The position numbers were made by a program, and so were the translations under genes. Positions 28,032-37,074 of a stretch of DNA of 64,000 nt are shown here, one piece after another. The notes under the pieces are model-generated. The model saw only the letters and a list, made by a program, of their open reading frames with translations. It ran no database searches and was not told the origin of the DNA. How positions within the stretch are numbered: position 1 is the first letter of the stretch; every line of letters begins with the position of its first letter. The stretch covers positions 1 to 64,000 of the forward strand of contig CAYTOF010000002.1 in assembly GCA_964439435.1 (NCBI GenBank), given 5' to 3'. The DNA is from CAYTOF01 sp964439435. Its GTDB lineage: Bacteria; Bacillota; Clostridia; Oscillospirales; QAMX01.

Positions 28032-29315
28032 ATGAGGAAAAATGTATTGGTTGCCCAATCGGGAGGTCCTTCACCCGTTATTAATGCGTCTCTTCAGGGA
28101 ATCATCGAAGCCTGTACAGAATACCCAAATACTTTTAACAAAATCTATGCCGCTTATCACGGCGTAGAAGGCGTTCTTAAAGAAGAGATGATAGATATCT
28201 CCTTAGAGGACAGAAATGAATTGAGCCTTCTTAAAACAACGCCCTCTGCGGGTGCAATAGGTACGTGTAGGTACAAACTAAAAGAAAATAATATCAAGGA
28301 TTATGAACGGATTCTTGATGTGTTTAAAGAACATGATATAGGCTTCTTTTTTTATATCGGCGGAAATGATTCGATGGATACAGCGGATAAAATATCAAAA
28401 CTATCAAAAGACAGAGGCTATGAACTCCATGTTATAGGTATCCCCAAGACAATCGACAATGACGTAGGGGATGCGGATTTTCGAATGCTAGATCATACAC
28501 CCGGATATGGCAGTTGTGCCAAATACTGGGCATATTTGGCACAAAATGCTGATGAGGAAAATCGTGCAATTTACACATCTGAATGCGTGTCTGTATATCA
28601 GGCGATGGGACGCAAGTCCGGATTTGTAACTGCTGCTGCCAGGCTCGGCGACCCAAATAGAAATATCCCAATGCTGCTGTTTTTTGCTGAGACTGGGTTT
28701 TCCCTAGAGCAGCTGGGTTATCGTGTGAACGAAATGCTGAGACAAGCCGGAAGATGCATAGTTGTTGTGAACGAAGGTTTTGACATTGGCGCAATTCAAG
28801 CAAGACATGATGGTTTTGGGCATATTGAGTACGGTGCATCCGGTAAAACAGCGATGCAAGCGGTTGTAGATTATCTAAATTCTCAAAAACTGCCTGTTGG
28901 AGGCCAAGCAACAGGCCAAATACCGGGAGTGCTTCAACGTTCGTGTTCGTTGTTTATGTCAGAGGTTGATATGGAGGAAGCATATAACGTAGCAGTGCAT
29001 GGTGTAAAAATTGCATCAGAAGGAAGAGCGGGAGTAATGGCCACCATCCAACGGAAAGATGCTCTTGTTTATAAAGCGGTCTACGCAGATATGCCTCTTG
29101 CATCTGTTGCGAAAAGTGAACGATTTTTACCTGAAAAATGGATATCAAAAGAAGGCACTGATGTAAACGATGAATTTGTAAAATATGCAATGCCTTTAAT
29201 CGGAGAAAGAGATATAGTAATACCCAAAGAAAATGGACTCCAACGCTTTGCCAGGCTAAACTATAATTTAGTTCCCCGGAAATTGCCGAAATATGTACCG
29301 CAAAACTATGAATAG
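28032..29315 (+). CDS. 6-phosphofructokinase, probably PPi-dependent (paralog 2)
   Basis: A 427-residue paralog of the gene at 2104. It has AQSGGPSPVINAS at residues 8-20, D113 in GGNDS, K139 in PKTIDND, and the MGRKSGFVTAA sugar-binding motif. The D113/K139 pair again indicates pyrophosphate as phosphoryl donor. It differs from paralog 1 by a short insert (GDADFRMLDHTPGYG) after PKTIDND. It is followed by an SGNH hydrolase gene with almost no gap. Which paralog carries the main glycolytic flux cannot be told from sequence; sedoheptulose 7-phosphate is a known alternative substrate in such enzymes. Confidence 0.9.
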   Translation: MRKNVLVAQSGGPSPVINASLQGIIEACTEYPNTFNKIYAAYHGVEGVLKEEMIDISLEDRNELSLLKTTPSAGAIGTCRYKLKENNIKDYERILDVFKEHDIGFFFYIGGNDSMDTADKISKLSKDRGYELHVIGIPKTIDNDVGDADFRMLDHTPGYGSCAKYWAYLAQNADEENRAIYTSECVSVYQAMGRKSGFVTAAARLGDPNRNIPMLLFFAETGFSLEQLGYRVNEMLRQAGRCIVVVNEGFDIGAIQARHDGFGHIEYGASGKTAMQAVVDYLNSQKLPVGGQATGQIPGVLQRSCSLFMSEVDMEEAYNVAVHGVKIASEGRAGVMATIQRKDALVYKAVYADMPLASVAKSERFLPEKWISKEGTDVNDEFVKYAMPLIGERDIVIPKENGLQRFARLNYNLVPRKLPKYVPQNYE

Positions 29316-29326
29316 GAATGGTTTAT

Positions 29327-30376
29327 ATGAAAATAGATACGAAAAACAACATCGCTGATTTGATGCGCCCGATATGGAGAGACGGAGGGACAGCATATAG
29401 GGAATCGGCAACACCCTTTATAAACAAAGATGGAATAATCGTCGTTGAGCTACTATATGAACCTAGGCAAATTATTTCCGTTACATCCGCAAATTTGACA
29501 AGAAAGTACGTTGAGGGTACTGACTACATAAAAATCAAAAACGGAATAGAAATAGCCCCTGATGGCAACATTCCATTTATGAGTCGCAGTGAATTGTATC
29601 CCGAACAGAAGAGCGATAAGAGTTTTGGAGGTAGATGTGTTCCATTAATTGCCTTTTCGGAAGGGCATGTTTTTCACGACAGACAAATTAGCATTACATA
29701 CTCTCATGATGATAATTGGGAAGGCCCGATGCCTGTTGGTTCGGCGAACAGTCTGCCTAGGTTGAGTGAAAAGATAAGGAGCATGAAACCTCTTAAGATA
29801 TTGATTTACGGAGACTCGATTGCTACTGGTGCTAATGCAAGTGGTGTCATGGGAGCTCCGCCATTTCAAAAAGCCTTTGGGGAATTGTTTGCTGAAAAGC
29901 TGTCTCTGGACTATGAACTTAAAACAGAAGTCATAAACACATCTGTAGGTGGGACAGATAGCGCCTGGGGGCAGAAACACAGCAGCGAACGCGCTGCAGT
30001 GCATCGATCGGACTTGGTTGTTATTGCTTTTGGTATGAATGATGGCAGTGGACATGTTGACGCTGATGTCTTTAATGAAAACATAGCTGGAATAATAGAA
30101 AATATTAGAAATAGCAAGAAAGACACAGAGTTTATACTAGTCACCCCAATGTTGGCTAATCCGGAAGCCTGCCTGTATGGGACACAAGATATTTATAATG
30201 CATCTTTGAAAAAACTCGCAGGTGATGGAGTGGCAGTCGCCGAAGTCACACCTATACATAGGTATCTTCTGTCCAAAAAAGCTTATATCGACATGACTGG
30301 CAACAACGTAAATCACCCAAACGATTATTTACACAGAATATACGCACAAATACTTTACAATACATTGTTAACTTGA
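29327..30376 (+). CDS. SGNH/GDSL-family hydrolase with N-terminal beta domain
   Basis: About 349 residues without a signal peptide. The first 150 residues look like a beta-sandwich. The hydrolase domain has block I IYGDSIATGANASG with the nucleophile serine, block III FGMNDGSG, and block V NHPNDYLHR with the catalytic Asp and His. Such enzymes deacetylate sugars or cleave esters; the substrate here is unknown. The start may be the ATG at 29318 or 29327; the second gives better spacing to AGG. It lies next to the PFK stop codon, so the two are co-transcribed. Confidence 0.82.
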   Translation: MKIDTKNNIADLMRPIWRDGGTAYRESATPFINKDGIIVVELLYEPRQIISVTSANLTRKYVEGTDYIKIKNGIEIAPDGNIPFMSRSELYPEQKSDKSFGGRCVPLIAFSEGHVFHDRQISITYSHDDNWEGPMPVGSANSLPRLSEKIRSMKPLKILIYGDSIATGANASGVMGAPPFQKAFGELFAEKLSLDYELKTEVINTSVGGTDSAWGQKHSSERAAVHRSDLVVIAFGMNDGSGHVDADVFNENIAGIIENIRNSKKDTEFILVTPMLANPEACLYGTQDIYNASLKKLAGDGVAVAEVTPIHRYLLSKKAYIDMTGNNVNHPNDYLHRIYAQILYNTLLT

Positions 30377-30429
30377 CATAAGTTGTGTAAATTAATGCGA
30401 TTTATTTATTGCAACATGCTTCAATAAGA

Positions 30430-30466
30430 GCCTTTGCCGCATGCGAATATCAAGTGCGGCAAAGGC
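30430..30466 (+). terminator. Hairpin between the SGNH hydrolase gene and hisZ
   Basis: Arms 30430-30441 and 30455-30466 form a perfect 12-bp G+C-rich stem with a 13-base loop. It lacks a T run on the plus strand. It lies before the his promoter, so it is more likely a terminator for the upstream gene than a his attenuator. Confidence 0.5.
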
Positions 30467-30476
30467 AAAAATACTA

Positions 30477-30505
30477 TTGACAATGACAGAACTATAGGAT
30501 ATAAT
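30477..30505 (+). promoter_or_regulatory. Consensus sigma-A promoter of the his operon
   Basis: A perfect TTGACA (30477-30482), exactly 17 bases, and a perfect TATAAT (30500-30505). The leader to hisZ is only about 57 bases, too short for a T-box or a his-type attenuator. Confidence 0.9.
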
Positions 30506-30568
30506 TTTATCACACTAAATCGATAAACAGATAAAGGAATTGATTATGACAGAGAGGAATCAAGCTAA

Positions 30569-31798
30569 ATGATTGGAAAAGAGTTTACAACGCCTTCAGG
30601 AATGAATGATACATTTGGAAATCGTTGCCAGATGATGAGGAGTGCAGACCAAGCTTTGATGAAATGTTATCGTAAAAGAGGCTATTATGAGGTAATGACT
30701 CCTTTGTTAGAACACTATGATGTTTTCACAAAAGCAGTAAGTGCGCTCAAAGATCAAAATATCAGAAAGATTACTGATGGTGGCAACATTTTTGTCATTA
30801 GGCCTGATTCTACAACTCCAATCGGCAGATTGGTCGCAACAAAATTGAAGGAAGAAGCTATGCCATTGAGATTGTGTTATAGCCAAGATATAATTCGTAT
30901 AACCAATGGCTTGAACCCTGGCACCGCCCAAATTCGTCAAAGTGGAATTGAATTGATAGGAGCTACGGGTCTTCGGGCTGAATTGGAAATTGCGGAAACA
31001 GCTTTGTCGTCCTTAAAAGAACTTGGGTTGTCGGGATATAAATTGGAACTCGGCCACGCAGGAATATATAAATCATTAGTAAATGCTGTTGATTTTACGG
31101 ATGAAGACGAAGAGCTATTAAGAGAACTGATCGATGAAAAGAATTATCCTGCAATAAATGATTTGCTGAAGCCCTATCGAGTAAAATACACTGCGGAATG
31201 CGAAACCCTAATGCAGCTGCCACGTCTTTTTGGGGATGTAAGGATACTTGACACCGCAATAGAAATTTTTGAAAATGCAGGCGCAAAGACAGCTTTGAAA
31301 TATCTTTATCAATTATATGCAGCTCTTTCCACTCTTGGATTGGATAAAAATATTGTGTTGGATCTGGGATTATCCGGCAATATGAATTACTATACAGGCA
31401 TTATTTTGAGCGGATATGCATCAGGTGCTGGAGAACGAGTTTTATCAGGTGGCAGATATGATTCACTATACAGCAACTACGGACTTGAGTATTCTGCTAC
31501 CGGTTTTGCAATCAATCTTGACGCAGTTTGCACTGCTCTTGAAAACTCCGACAAAACAACACCGCAACAAAAGTCGGATGTGATGCTATTTTACACCGAA
31601 CCTTATGTTGACGAAGCTTTCAATCTAATGAAAAACATGCATAGAAGAGGGTTGCAGGTTGAGTTCTCAATGGCTGGGGATAGGTTGGCCTCCATAGAAA
31701 TAGCAAAGCGAAAAGGTATCGATGAGCTGCATTGTATAGACGGTACAGGAGATATATTATCTCTCACAATTGAAACGGATAAAGAGGTGAATACATGA
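30569..31798 (+). CDS. hisZ: ATP phosphoribosyltransferase regulatory subunit HisZ
   Basis: HisZ is a HisRS-like subunit without aminoacylation activity that pairs with short HisG to form the first enzyme of histidine synthesis. The 409-residue protein keeps class II synthetase-fold motifs: TPLLEHYDVFTKA, VIRPDSTTPIGRL (motif 2 region), and SGGRYDSLYSNYG in place of the synthetase histidine loop. It overlaps hisG by 4 bases (ATGA). Short HisG next door confirms the call over a true HisS. Confidence 0.95.
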   Translation: MIGKEFTTPSGMNDTFGNRCQMMRSADQALMKCYRKRGYYEVMTPLLEHYDVFTKAVSALKDQNIRKITDGGNIFVIRPDSTTPIGRLVATKLKEEAMPLRLCYSQDIIRITNGLNPGTAQIRQSGIELIGATGLRAELEIAETALSSLKELGLSGYKLELGHAGIYKSLVNAVDFTDEDEELLRELIDEKNYPAINDLLKPYRVKYTAECETLMQLPRLFGDVRILDTAIEIFENAGAKTALKYLYQLYAALSTLGLDKNIVLDLGLSGNMNYYTGIILSGYASGAGERVLSGGRYDSLYSNYGLEYSATGFAINLDAVCTALENSDKTTPQQKSDVMLFYTEPYVDEAFNLMKNMHRRGLQVEFSMAGDRLASIEIAKRKGIDELHCIDGTGDILSLTIETDKEVNT

Positions 31799-32442
31799 AA
31801 CCATTGAGAATAGCGGTTACTAAAGGACGTTTGCTCGACGAGACAATGCTTTTGTTTGAGAGAGCGGGCATTGATTGTTCCGGGTTTTCATCTTCAGATA
31901 GACGTCTTATATTACCTATAAGTGACGGAGAGATAGAAATTATACTCGCTAAAGCTCCGGACATCATAACTTATGTTGAGTATGGTGTTTGTGATATGGG
32001 TATCGTAGGGAAAGATATAATAATGGAGTATGCCAGTAAACTTTATGAAATATTGGATCTTAAAATCGGAAACTGTTATTTTGCGGTCGCAGGCCTACCG
32101 GAATTAAAATTTGCACCAAATGGGAGGAACAGACGCGCTGCCACTAAATATATGAATGTCGCTAAAAGACATTTTGACAAACAGAGAAAGGATGTTGATC
32201 TGATTAAAATAGAAGGCTCTGTTGAGTTGGCACCGCTTCTTGGTCTTGCTGATATGATAGTGGATATAGTTGAAACAGGGAAAACTTTGCATGCTAATGG
32301 GCTTGTTGTTTACGAAAAAATACATCCCATATCAGCTAGATTGGTCGTTAACAATGCATCAATGAAATTACGCAAGCAGGAGATTGAAACCATTGCCATG
32401 AAGCTGGAGCTTGCAATAAACATGGATAAACAAGGTGTTTGA
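31795..32442 (+). CDS. hisG: ATP phosphoribosyltransferase HisG, short form
   Basis: HisG joins ATP and PRPP to form phosphoribosyl-ATP. The 215-residue protein begins PLRIAVTKGRLLDE and has the PRPP-binding stretch IEGSVELAPLLGLADMIVDIVETG. It lacks the C-terminal histidine-binding domain of long HisG, so feedback control needs HisZ. It is translationally coupled to hisZ. Confidence 0.97.
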   Translation: MKPLRIAVTKGRLLDETMLLFERAGIDCSGFSSSDRRLILPISDGEIEIILAKAPDIITYVEYGVCDMGIVGKDIIMEYASKLYEILDLKIGNCYFAVAGLPELKFAPNGRNRRAATKYMNVAKRHFDKQRKDVDLIKIEGSVELAPLLGLADMIVDIVETGKTLHANGLVVYEKIHPISARLVVNNASMKLRKQEIETIAMKLELAINMDKQGV

Positions 32443-33758
32443 ATATGAGAGAGAGCCTGAAAATCAAAATATTGACAGAGAGAGATATTTACGTTGCTAT
32501 CGACGAACACAGAAAAAATGAGAGCGCGATAAACATTGAAGTCGAAAAAAAAGTCGAAGAAATAATCGCTGAGGTGCGTCTAAAAGGTGACGAAGCAGTT
32601 TTGAACTTTGGAAAGAAATATGACGGAATTCGTCCTGCAAAGATTGAGGTCACTTCGGAGGAAGTGGAAGAGGCTTATAAAGAGACTGACAATGAACTTA
32701 TTAGAGCTCTGAAACATGCTGCACAGCGTATTGAAGAATTTCACAAAAATCAAATTGAGCGCAGTTGGTTTACCGTGTCTGATGATAAAACGATGCTGGG
32801 GCAAACAGTACGCGGACTCGATCGGGTGGGTGTTTATATACCCGGAGGCACCGCTGCATACCCATCCAGCGTATTGATGAACATAATACCGGCGCGATTG
32901 GCTGGAGTGGGAGAAATTATAGTCGCAACTCCACCTTTTAAGTCAAAGAAGGCAAAAATTGGAATATTATCCGCAGTAAAAATTGCCGGAGGAGGAAGAG
33001 TATTCCAAATTGGCGGGGCACAAGCCATAGCAGCTATGGCCTATGGTACAAATACCATACCGAAAGTGGATAAAATCACAGGCCCGGGCAATGCTTATGT
33101 TGCCATGGCAAAGGCCAAGTGCTTTGGTGTTGTTGACATAGACATGATTGCCGGGCCAAGCGAAATTTTGATAATCGCAGATGGCGGAGCAAATGTACGA
33201 TATATTACCACGGATATGCTTTCTCAAGCAGAACATGATGAGCGTTCAACAGCGATATTGGTGACAAACTCCGGAGAGCTTGCGCAAAATGTACGCACAG
33301 CTCTGGATAACGAACTTAAATATCTGGATAGAGCTAAAGTCGCAAGAAGCTCTATTGAAAACAACGGATATATTGTTGTTTGCGATAATCTTGAAAACGC
33401 CTGTGAAATCGCAAATAATATAGCGCCGGAACATCTTGAAATCTTAACAGCTGATCCTTTGAATATTTTTCCGCTAATAAGAAATGCAGGTTCAGTTTTT
33501 ATAGGAGAATTTTCTCCGGAAGCACTTGGTGACTATATGGCTGGGCCAAACCATGTTCTTCCTACCGGTGGAACGGCTCGATTCTCCTCTTCTCTAGGAG
33601 TGTATAGTTTTCAAAAGAAAAGCAGTTTCGTTATGGCTAGCCAAGATCTCCTGCAGAGCCTTTCAGAGGATGTGGTGACAATAGCAAATTATGAAGGTTT
33701 GAAAGGACATGCAAATGCAGTTTTATCAAGACTTGGCAAAAAAGCGACGGAGGGATAA
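32439..33758 (+). CDS. hisD: Histidinol dehydrogenase HisD
   Basis: HisD carries out the last two steps, L-histidinol to L-histidine with NAD and zinc. The 437-439-residue product has VGVYIPGGTAAYPSSVLMN, the signature DMIAGPSEILIIADG, and the zinc and catalytic region SQAEHDERSTA and GPNHVLPTGGTARF. The start may be the TTG at 32439, overlapping the hisG stop, or the ATG at 32445; the ATG is the more conventional choice. Confidence 0.97.
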   Translation: MNMRESLKIKILTERDIYVAIDEHRKNESAINIEVEKKVEEIIAEVRLKGDEAVLNFGKKYDGIRPAKIEVTSEEVEEAYKETDNELIRALKHAAQRIEEFHKNQIERSWFTVSDDKTMLGQTVRGLDRVGVYIPGGTAAYPSSVLMNIIPARLAGVGEIIVATPPFKSKKAKIGILSAVKIAGGGRVFQIGGAQAIAAMAYGTNTIPKVDKITGPGNAYVAMAKAKCFGVVDIDMIAGPSEILIIADGGANVRYITTDMLSQAEHDERSTAILVTNSGELAQNVRTALDNELKYLDRAKVARSSIENNGYIVVCDNLENACEIANNIAPEHLEILTADPLNIFPLIRNAGSVFIGEFSPEALGDYMAGPNHVLPTGGTARFSSSLGVYSFQKKSSFVMASQDLLQSLSEDVVTIANYEGLKGHANAVLSRLGKKATEG

Positions 33759-33761
33759 AAT

Positions 33762-34832
33762 ATGCAATGGTCGTTACCGGACAAGGCTTTAAATATAAAA
33801 CCATATACCTTTGAAGATACTGCATCCAGTTTTATAAAACTGGATGCAAACGAGAGCTTTATTCCAATCCCCGAACACCTCAGGAAAAAAATGGCTGAGA
33901 TCGCCTTGTGCACAGATTATAACAGATATCCAGACCCTTTATCAATGGAAGCAGTCAGCGCTTATTCAAACTATATAAAAATTCCTCAAAGCTGTATAAC
34001 TGCCGGTAATGGCTCTGACGAACTAATATCATTGATTGTGGGAGCTTTTTTAAACAGTGGATCCAGCCTTATGGTTGCACAGCCGGATTTTTCAATGTAT
34101 AATTTCTATGCTGGTTTAAGTGAAGTCAAATGTATAGAAATTGAAAAACTAGACGGTGTCAGAAATGATGTAGATATGTTAAGAGAAGCTGTCCAACAGT
34201 ATCAACCCAATGCAGTTATTTTATCAAACCCGTGCTCTCCTACCGGAAACGGATTGGTACGAGCAGATATAATGGACCTCGTAGACACTCTTTCGATATT
34301 GTGGATTATTGATGAAGCCTATATGGATTTTTGGGACCAAAGTATAATTAAAGAAGCCATTTCAAGGCCTAATGTGATCGTATTGCGCACATGCTCAAAA
34401 GCTTTTGGAATGGCTGCGTTGAGATTGGGGTTTGCGATATGCAATGAGAGGCTTACTATGGCACTTAGATGCGTAAAGTCACCGGCAAATGTCAATGCTT
34501 TAACTGATGCGATGGCTGCAGTTGTAATATCTGATCATGGTTTTGTTTCAGAGTCCATTAAACTTGTCAAAAAGAATACACAAAGACTGTATGCGAACAT
34601 AGCCAAGATAGCAAGCAAACATCATCTGTTCATCGTCAGTCCTACAGTCGCGAACTTTGTTTATATAGTTCCCAGGACAAAGAAAATTGGCACCGAACTA
34701 TGGGAACACTTAAAAAAATCCGGAATCGTAATAAGAAGATTGCCAAAAGGACTTCGAATAACGACAGGTACAGAGGCAGAAAATCAAATCGTCATCGATG
34801 CAATTGACAGATATGCCTCAGTTCAAAACTAA
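33762..34832 (+). CDS. hisC: Histidinol-phosphate aminotransferase HisC
   Basis: HisC converts imidazole acetol phosphate to histidinol phosphate using glutamate. The 356-residue protein shows KLDANESFIPIPEHL, AGNGSDELISLI for cofactor phosphate binding, IIDEAYMDFW, and the PLP lysine in RTCSKAFGMAALRLGF. The gene starts 3 bases after hisD stops. Confidence 0.95.
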   Translation: MQWSLPDKALNIKPYTFEDTASSFIKLDANESFIPIPEHLRKKMAEIALCTDYNRYPDPLSMEAVSAYSNYIKIPQSCITAGNGSDELISLIVGAFLNSGSSLMVAQPDFSMYNFYAGLSEVKCIEIEKLDGVRNDVDMLREAVQQYQPNAVILSNPCSPTGNGLVRADIMDLVDTLSILWIIDEAYMDFWDQSIIKEAISRPNVIVLRTCSKAFGMAALRLGFAICNERLTMALRCVKSPANVNALTDAMAAVVISDHGFVSESIKLVKKNTQRLYANIAKIASKHHLFIVSPTVANFVYIVPRTKKIGTELWEHLKKSGIVIRRLPKGLRITTGTEAENQIVIDAIDRYASVQN

Positions 34833-34853
34833 AAAAAACCTGAGGTGAATAAA

Positions 34854-35450
34854 ATGAGATACAGTGAAAAACATAGAAAGACAAATGAGACAGACATAAC
34901 AGTTAAGTTAAATATTGATGGAGAGGGCAATTCAGAGGTCAATACCGGCATCGGATTTTTCGACCACATGCTTCAAGCAATGGCCTTTCACGCAAAGTTT
35001 GACCTTACAGTATTGGCTAAAGGTGATTTGCATGTAGATGATCACCACACGGTAGAAGACACAGGCATTTTAATTGGCAAAGCTTTGTTGGAGACAATTT
35101 TAGACTCCCCAATTGCCAGATATGGAAATGCTTTTATTCCTATGGATGAAGCCTTGGCATTTTGCGCACTTGATATTAGTGGCAGGTCGATTTTTGTATT
35201 CCATGACCGAGCATTATCCCAAATGCCGTCAAAAGATTTTGATATGGTTCTTATAAGTGAGTTCTTTATGGCTCTTACCAGAACTGCCGGGCTTACTTTG
35301 CATATGAAAGTGGAATATGGCTCAAATGCGCACCATATCGCAGAGGCACTGTTTAAAGCTTTTGGAAAAGCGATTATGCTGGCATTAAAACCATCCGCAA
35401 ACGTTGAGTCATCTAAAGGAGTTTTGGACCTGAGTGAGCACAATATTTAG
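34854..35450 (+). CDS. hisB: Imidazoleglycerol-phosphate dehydratase HisB
   Basis: A monofunctional IGPD of 198 residues. The manganese-binding motifs are clear: GIGFFDHMLQAMAFHAKF, HVDDHHTVEDTGILIG, and NAHHIAEALFKAFGKA. There is no N-terminal histidinol phosphatase domain. The start is the ATG at 34854; an upstream GTG at 34845 overlaps the TGAGG site. A 107-base gap with a promoter follows where hisH and hisA would usually be. Confidence 0.97.
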   Translation: MRYSEKHRKTNETDITVKLNIDGEGNSEVNTGIGFFDHMLQAMAFHAKFDLTVLAKGDLHVDDHHTVEDTGILIGKALLETILDSPIARYGNAFIPMDEALAFCALDISGRSIFVFHDRALSQMPSKDFDMVLISEFFMALTRTAGLTLHMKVEYGSNAHHIAEALFKAFGKAIMLALKPSANVESSKGVLDLSEHNI

Positions 35451-35459
35451 AGTGTAGCC

Positions 35460-35488
35460 TTTATAATCAGGTCACTATATGATATAAT
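35460..35488 (+). promoter_or_regulatory. Internal promoter before hisF
   Basis: A 4-of-6 -35 box TTTATA (35460-35465), 17 bases, and a perfect TATAAT (35483-35488). It lies in the gap between hisB and hisF and gives hisFIE a start of their own. Confidence 0.6.
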
Positions 35489-35557
35489 GTCCGTGATGAA
35501 AATCAGTTATTTTGAATTGCTAATGAGTTCATAAGAAATATTAATGAGGTAGAACTT

Positions 35558-36316
35558 GTGATAAAAAGGATTATTCCTTGTCTTGACATATCAAACAATA
35601 ATGTTGTAAAAGGTATAAATTTTTTAAATATAAGTAGCGTTGGAAACCCACAAGACACAGCAATAGCCTATGACAAAGCGGGAGCAGATGAGCTTGTTAT
35701 ACTCAATATAGACGGATCTGTCGGAGATAAAAAAAGATTTTTAGAAATAATAAAAAGTATAAAAAATAAAGTTAAGACTCCTTTGATTGTCGGAGGGGGA
35801 ATTAATACTCTGGATGACATAGGAGCTTTTTTGCAATCCGGAGCAGATAAAATTTCTGTCAATACAGCTGCAATTATGGATGAATCTTTAATCAGCAGAG
35901 CTGCGGAAAGATATGGTAGTAATCGCATTGTTGTAGCAATAGACGTGAAGCTTGTTGGAGGTATATATAAAGTATTTATAAGCGGAGGGCGAAAAAGCAC
36001 AGGTATTGATGGAGAAAAATGGGCTAAAAGAGCAGAGGAACTAGGTGCAGGTGAAATTTTATTGACAAGCATGGATACTGATGGTACAAGGTATGGATTT
36101 AATCTCGATGCTATAAATACTGTATGCAAAGAGAGCAAAATCCCAATAATAGCATCGGGAGGAGCCGGAAAAATGGAACATTTTTCTGACGTGTTTACTA
36201 AAACTCAAGCCTCCGGTGCTCTTGCCGCTTCACTTTTTCACTACCAAGAGCTGGAAATAGATAAACTAAAAACGTATCTATCTACCAGAGAGATTCCTGT
36301 TAGAATGGCAAATTGA
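35558..36316 (+). CDS. hisF: Imidazole glycerol phosphate synthase cyclase subunit HisF
   Basis: HisF uses ammonia, normally channelled from the glutaminase HisH, to form IGP and AICAR. The 252-residue TIM barrel has RIIPCLDISNNNVVKG with the catalytic Asp, IVGGGINTLDDI, LLTSMDTDGTRYGFN with the second catalytic Asp, and IIASGGAGKMEHF. It starts with GTG behind GAGGT. No hisH is present in the window, so the glutaminase partner must come from elsewhere, or free ammonia is used. HisA, a paralog, is ruled out by the SMDTDGT motif and N-terminus. Confidence 0.95.
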   Translation: MIKRIIPCLDISNNNVVKGINFLNISSVGNPQDTAIAYDKAGADELVILNIDGSVGDKKRFLEIIKSIKNKVKTPLIVGGGINTLDDIGAFLQSGADKISVNTAAIMDESLISRAAERYGSNRIVVAIDVKLVGGIYKVFISGGRKSTGIDGEKWAKRAEELGAGEILLTSMDTDGTRYGFNLDAINTVCKESKIPIIASGGAGKMEHFSDVFTKTQASGALAASLFHYQELEIDKLKTYLSTREIPVRMAN

Positions 36317-36335
36317 ATTGTCGGGGGATTAATAG

Positions 36336-36659
36336 ATGTGTACAATAAATATAGAAAAGATATTTGAATCAAGAGATCTTATTCCGGCTATAGTGCAGGA
36401 CAACAAAACCAATCAAGTATTGATGCTGGCATATATGAACCATGAATCCCTTTTAAAAACAATCGAAACCAAAAGAACATGGTTTTTCAGTCGTTCCAGA
36501 AACAAACTGTGGAATAAAGGTGAAACATCCGGAAATTTTCAAGAGGTTGTTTGGATTTATATAGATTGTGATGGCGATACTTTACTTGTAAAAGTTAATC
36601 CTACAGGGCCCGCATGCCATACGGGTGAAGATACCTGTTTTTATACCGAGCTTAGATAA
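36336..36659 (+). CDS. hisI: Phosphoribosyl-AMP cyclohydrolase HisI
   Basis: A 107-residue monofunctional PRA-CH that opens the adenine ring in the third step. Conserved zinc and magnesium ligands are seen in YIDCDGDTLLVKVN and PACHTGEDTCFY, with LMLAYMNHESL near the N-terminus and TWFFSRSRNKLWNKGETSGN in the middle. The separate hisE lies 41 bases downstream, so the two steps are not fused here. Confidence 0.96.
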   Translation: MCTINIEKIFESRDLIPAIVQDNKTNQVLMLAYMNHESLLKTIETKRTWFFSRSRNKLWNKGETSGNFQEVVWIYIDCDGDTLLVKVNPTGPACHTGEDTCFYTELR

Positions 36660-36700
36660 TTATTGTGGTATAAGTCGTAACAAAAAGGATGAGTAGTAAG

Positions 36701-37027
36701 ATGGATAAAGTTTTTAGTCAGCTTTCAGAAATAATAAAAGACAGAAAAGAGAATCCTATAGAAGGATCATATACTTTTTATCTTTTTGAGCAAGGTCTTG
36801 ATAAAATATTAAAAAAGCTTGCTGAGGAGTGTGCTGAGACCATAATTGCAGCAAAAAATGGCGTAATAGAAGAAATCTGTGCGGAAGCTTGCGATCTAAT
36901 ATACCATTTACTTGTTATGCTTGAAGAGACAAATACACCGCTTGAGGATATTATAAATGAGCTGTCAATTCGGACCCAGAAGATAGGTAACCTAAAAACT
37001 ATAAAAAATGTTGATAAACATACATAA
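36701..37027 (+). CDS. hisE: Phosphoribosyl-ATP pyrophosphohydrolase HisE
   Basis: A small all-helical hydrolase of about 108 residues that removes pyrophosphate from phosphoribosyl-ATP. The MazG-like metal-binding pattern KLAEECAETIIAAKNG and EACDLIYHLLVML is clear. I favour the ATG at 36701; the ATG at 36689 directly touches the AAAAGG site. It is the last his gene; the next gene is 47 bases on and belongs to a sugar unit. Confidence 0.95.
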   Translation: MDKVFSQLSEIIKDRKENPIEGSYTFYLFEQGLDKILKKLAEECAETIIAAKNGVIEEICAEACDLIYHLLVMLEETNTPLEDIINELSIRTQKIGNLKTIKNVDKHT

Positions 37028-37033
37028 ATAGGA

Positions 37034-37056
37034 TTGCAATTGCATATGCATTGCAA
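37034..37056. promoter_or_regulatory. Inverted repeat between hisE and the amidohydrolase gene
   Basis: TTGCAAT (37034-37040) and ATTGCAA (37050-37056) flank a 9-base spacer, and TGCATATGCA at 37041-37050 inside is itself a perfect palindrome. It ends 18 bases before the amidohydrolase start. It could be a repressor site or a weak hairpin. No -35/-10 pair is clear in this 47-base gap. Confidence 0.45.
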
Positions 37057-37074
37057 ATAAAAGGGGATATATTT

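Noticed and set aside
28432..28911. 159-codon open frame on the minus strand inside the second phosphofructokinase gene
   Set aside because: It is a shadow of a conserved gene in another frame with no family features.
35668..36138. 156-codon antisense open frame in hisF
   Set aside because: It mirrors the conserved hisF codons and has unlikely composition.
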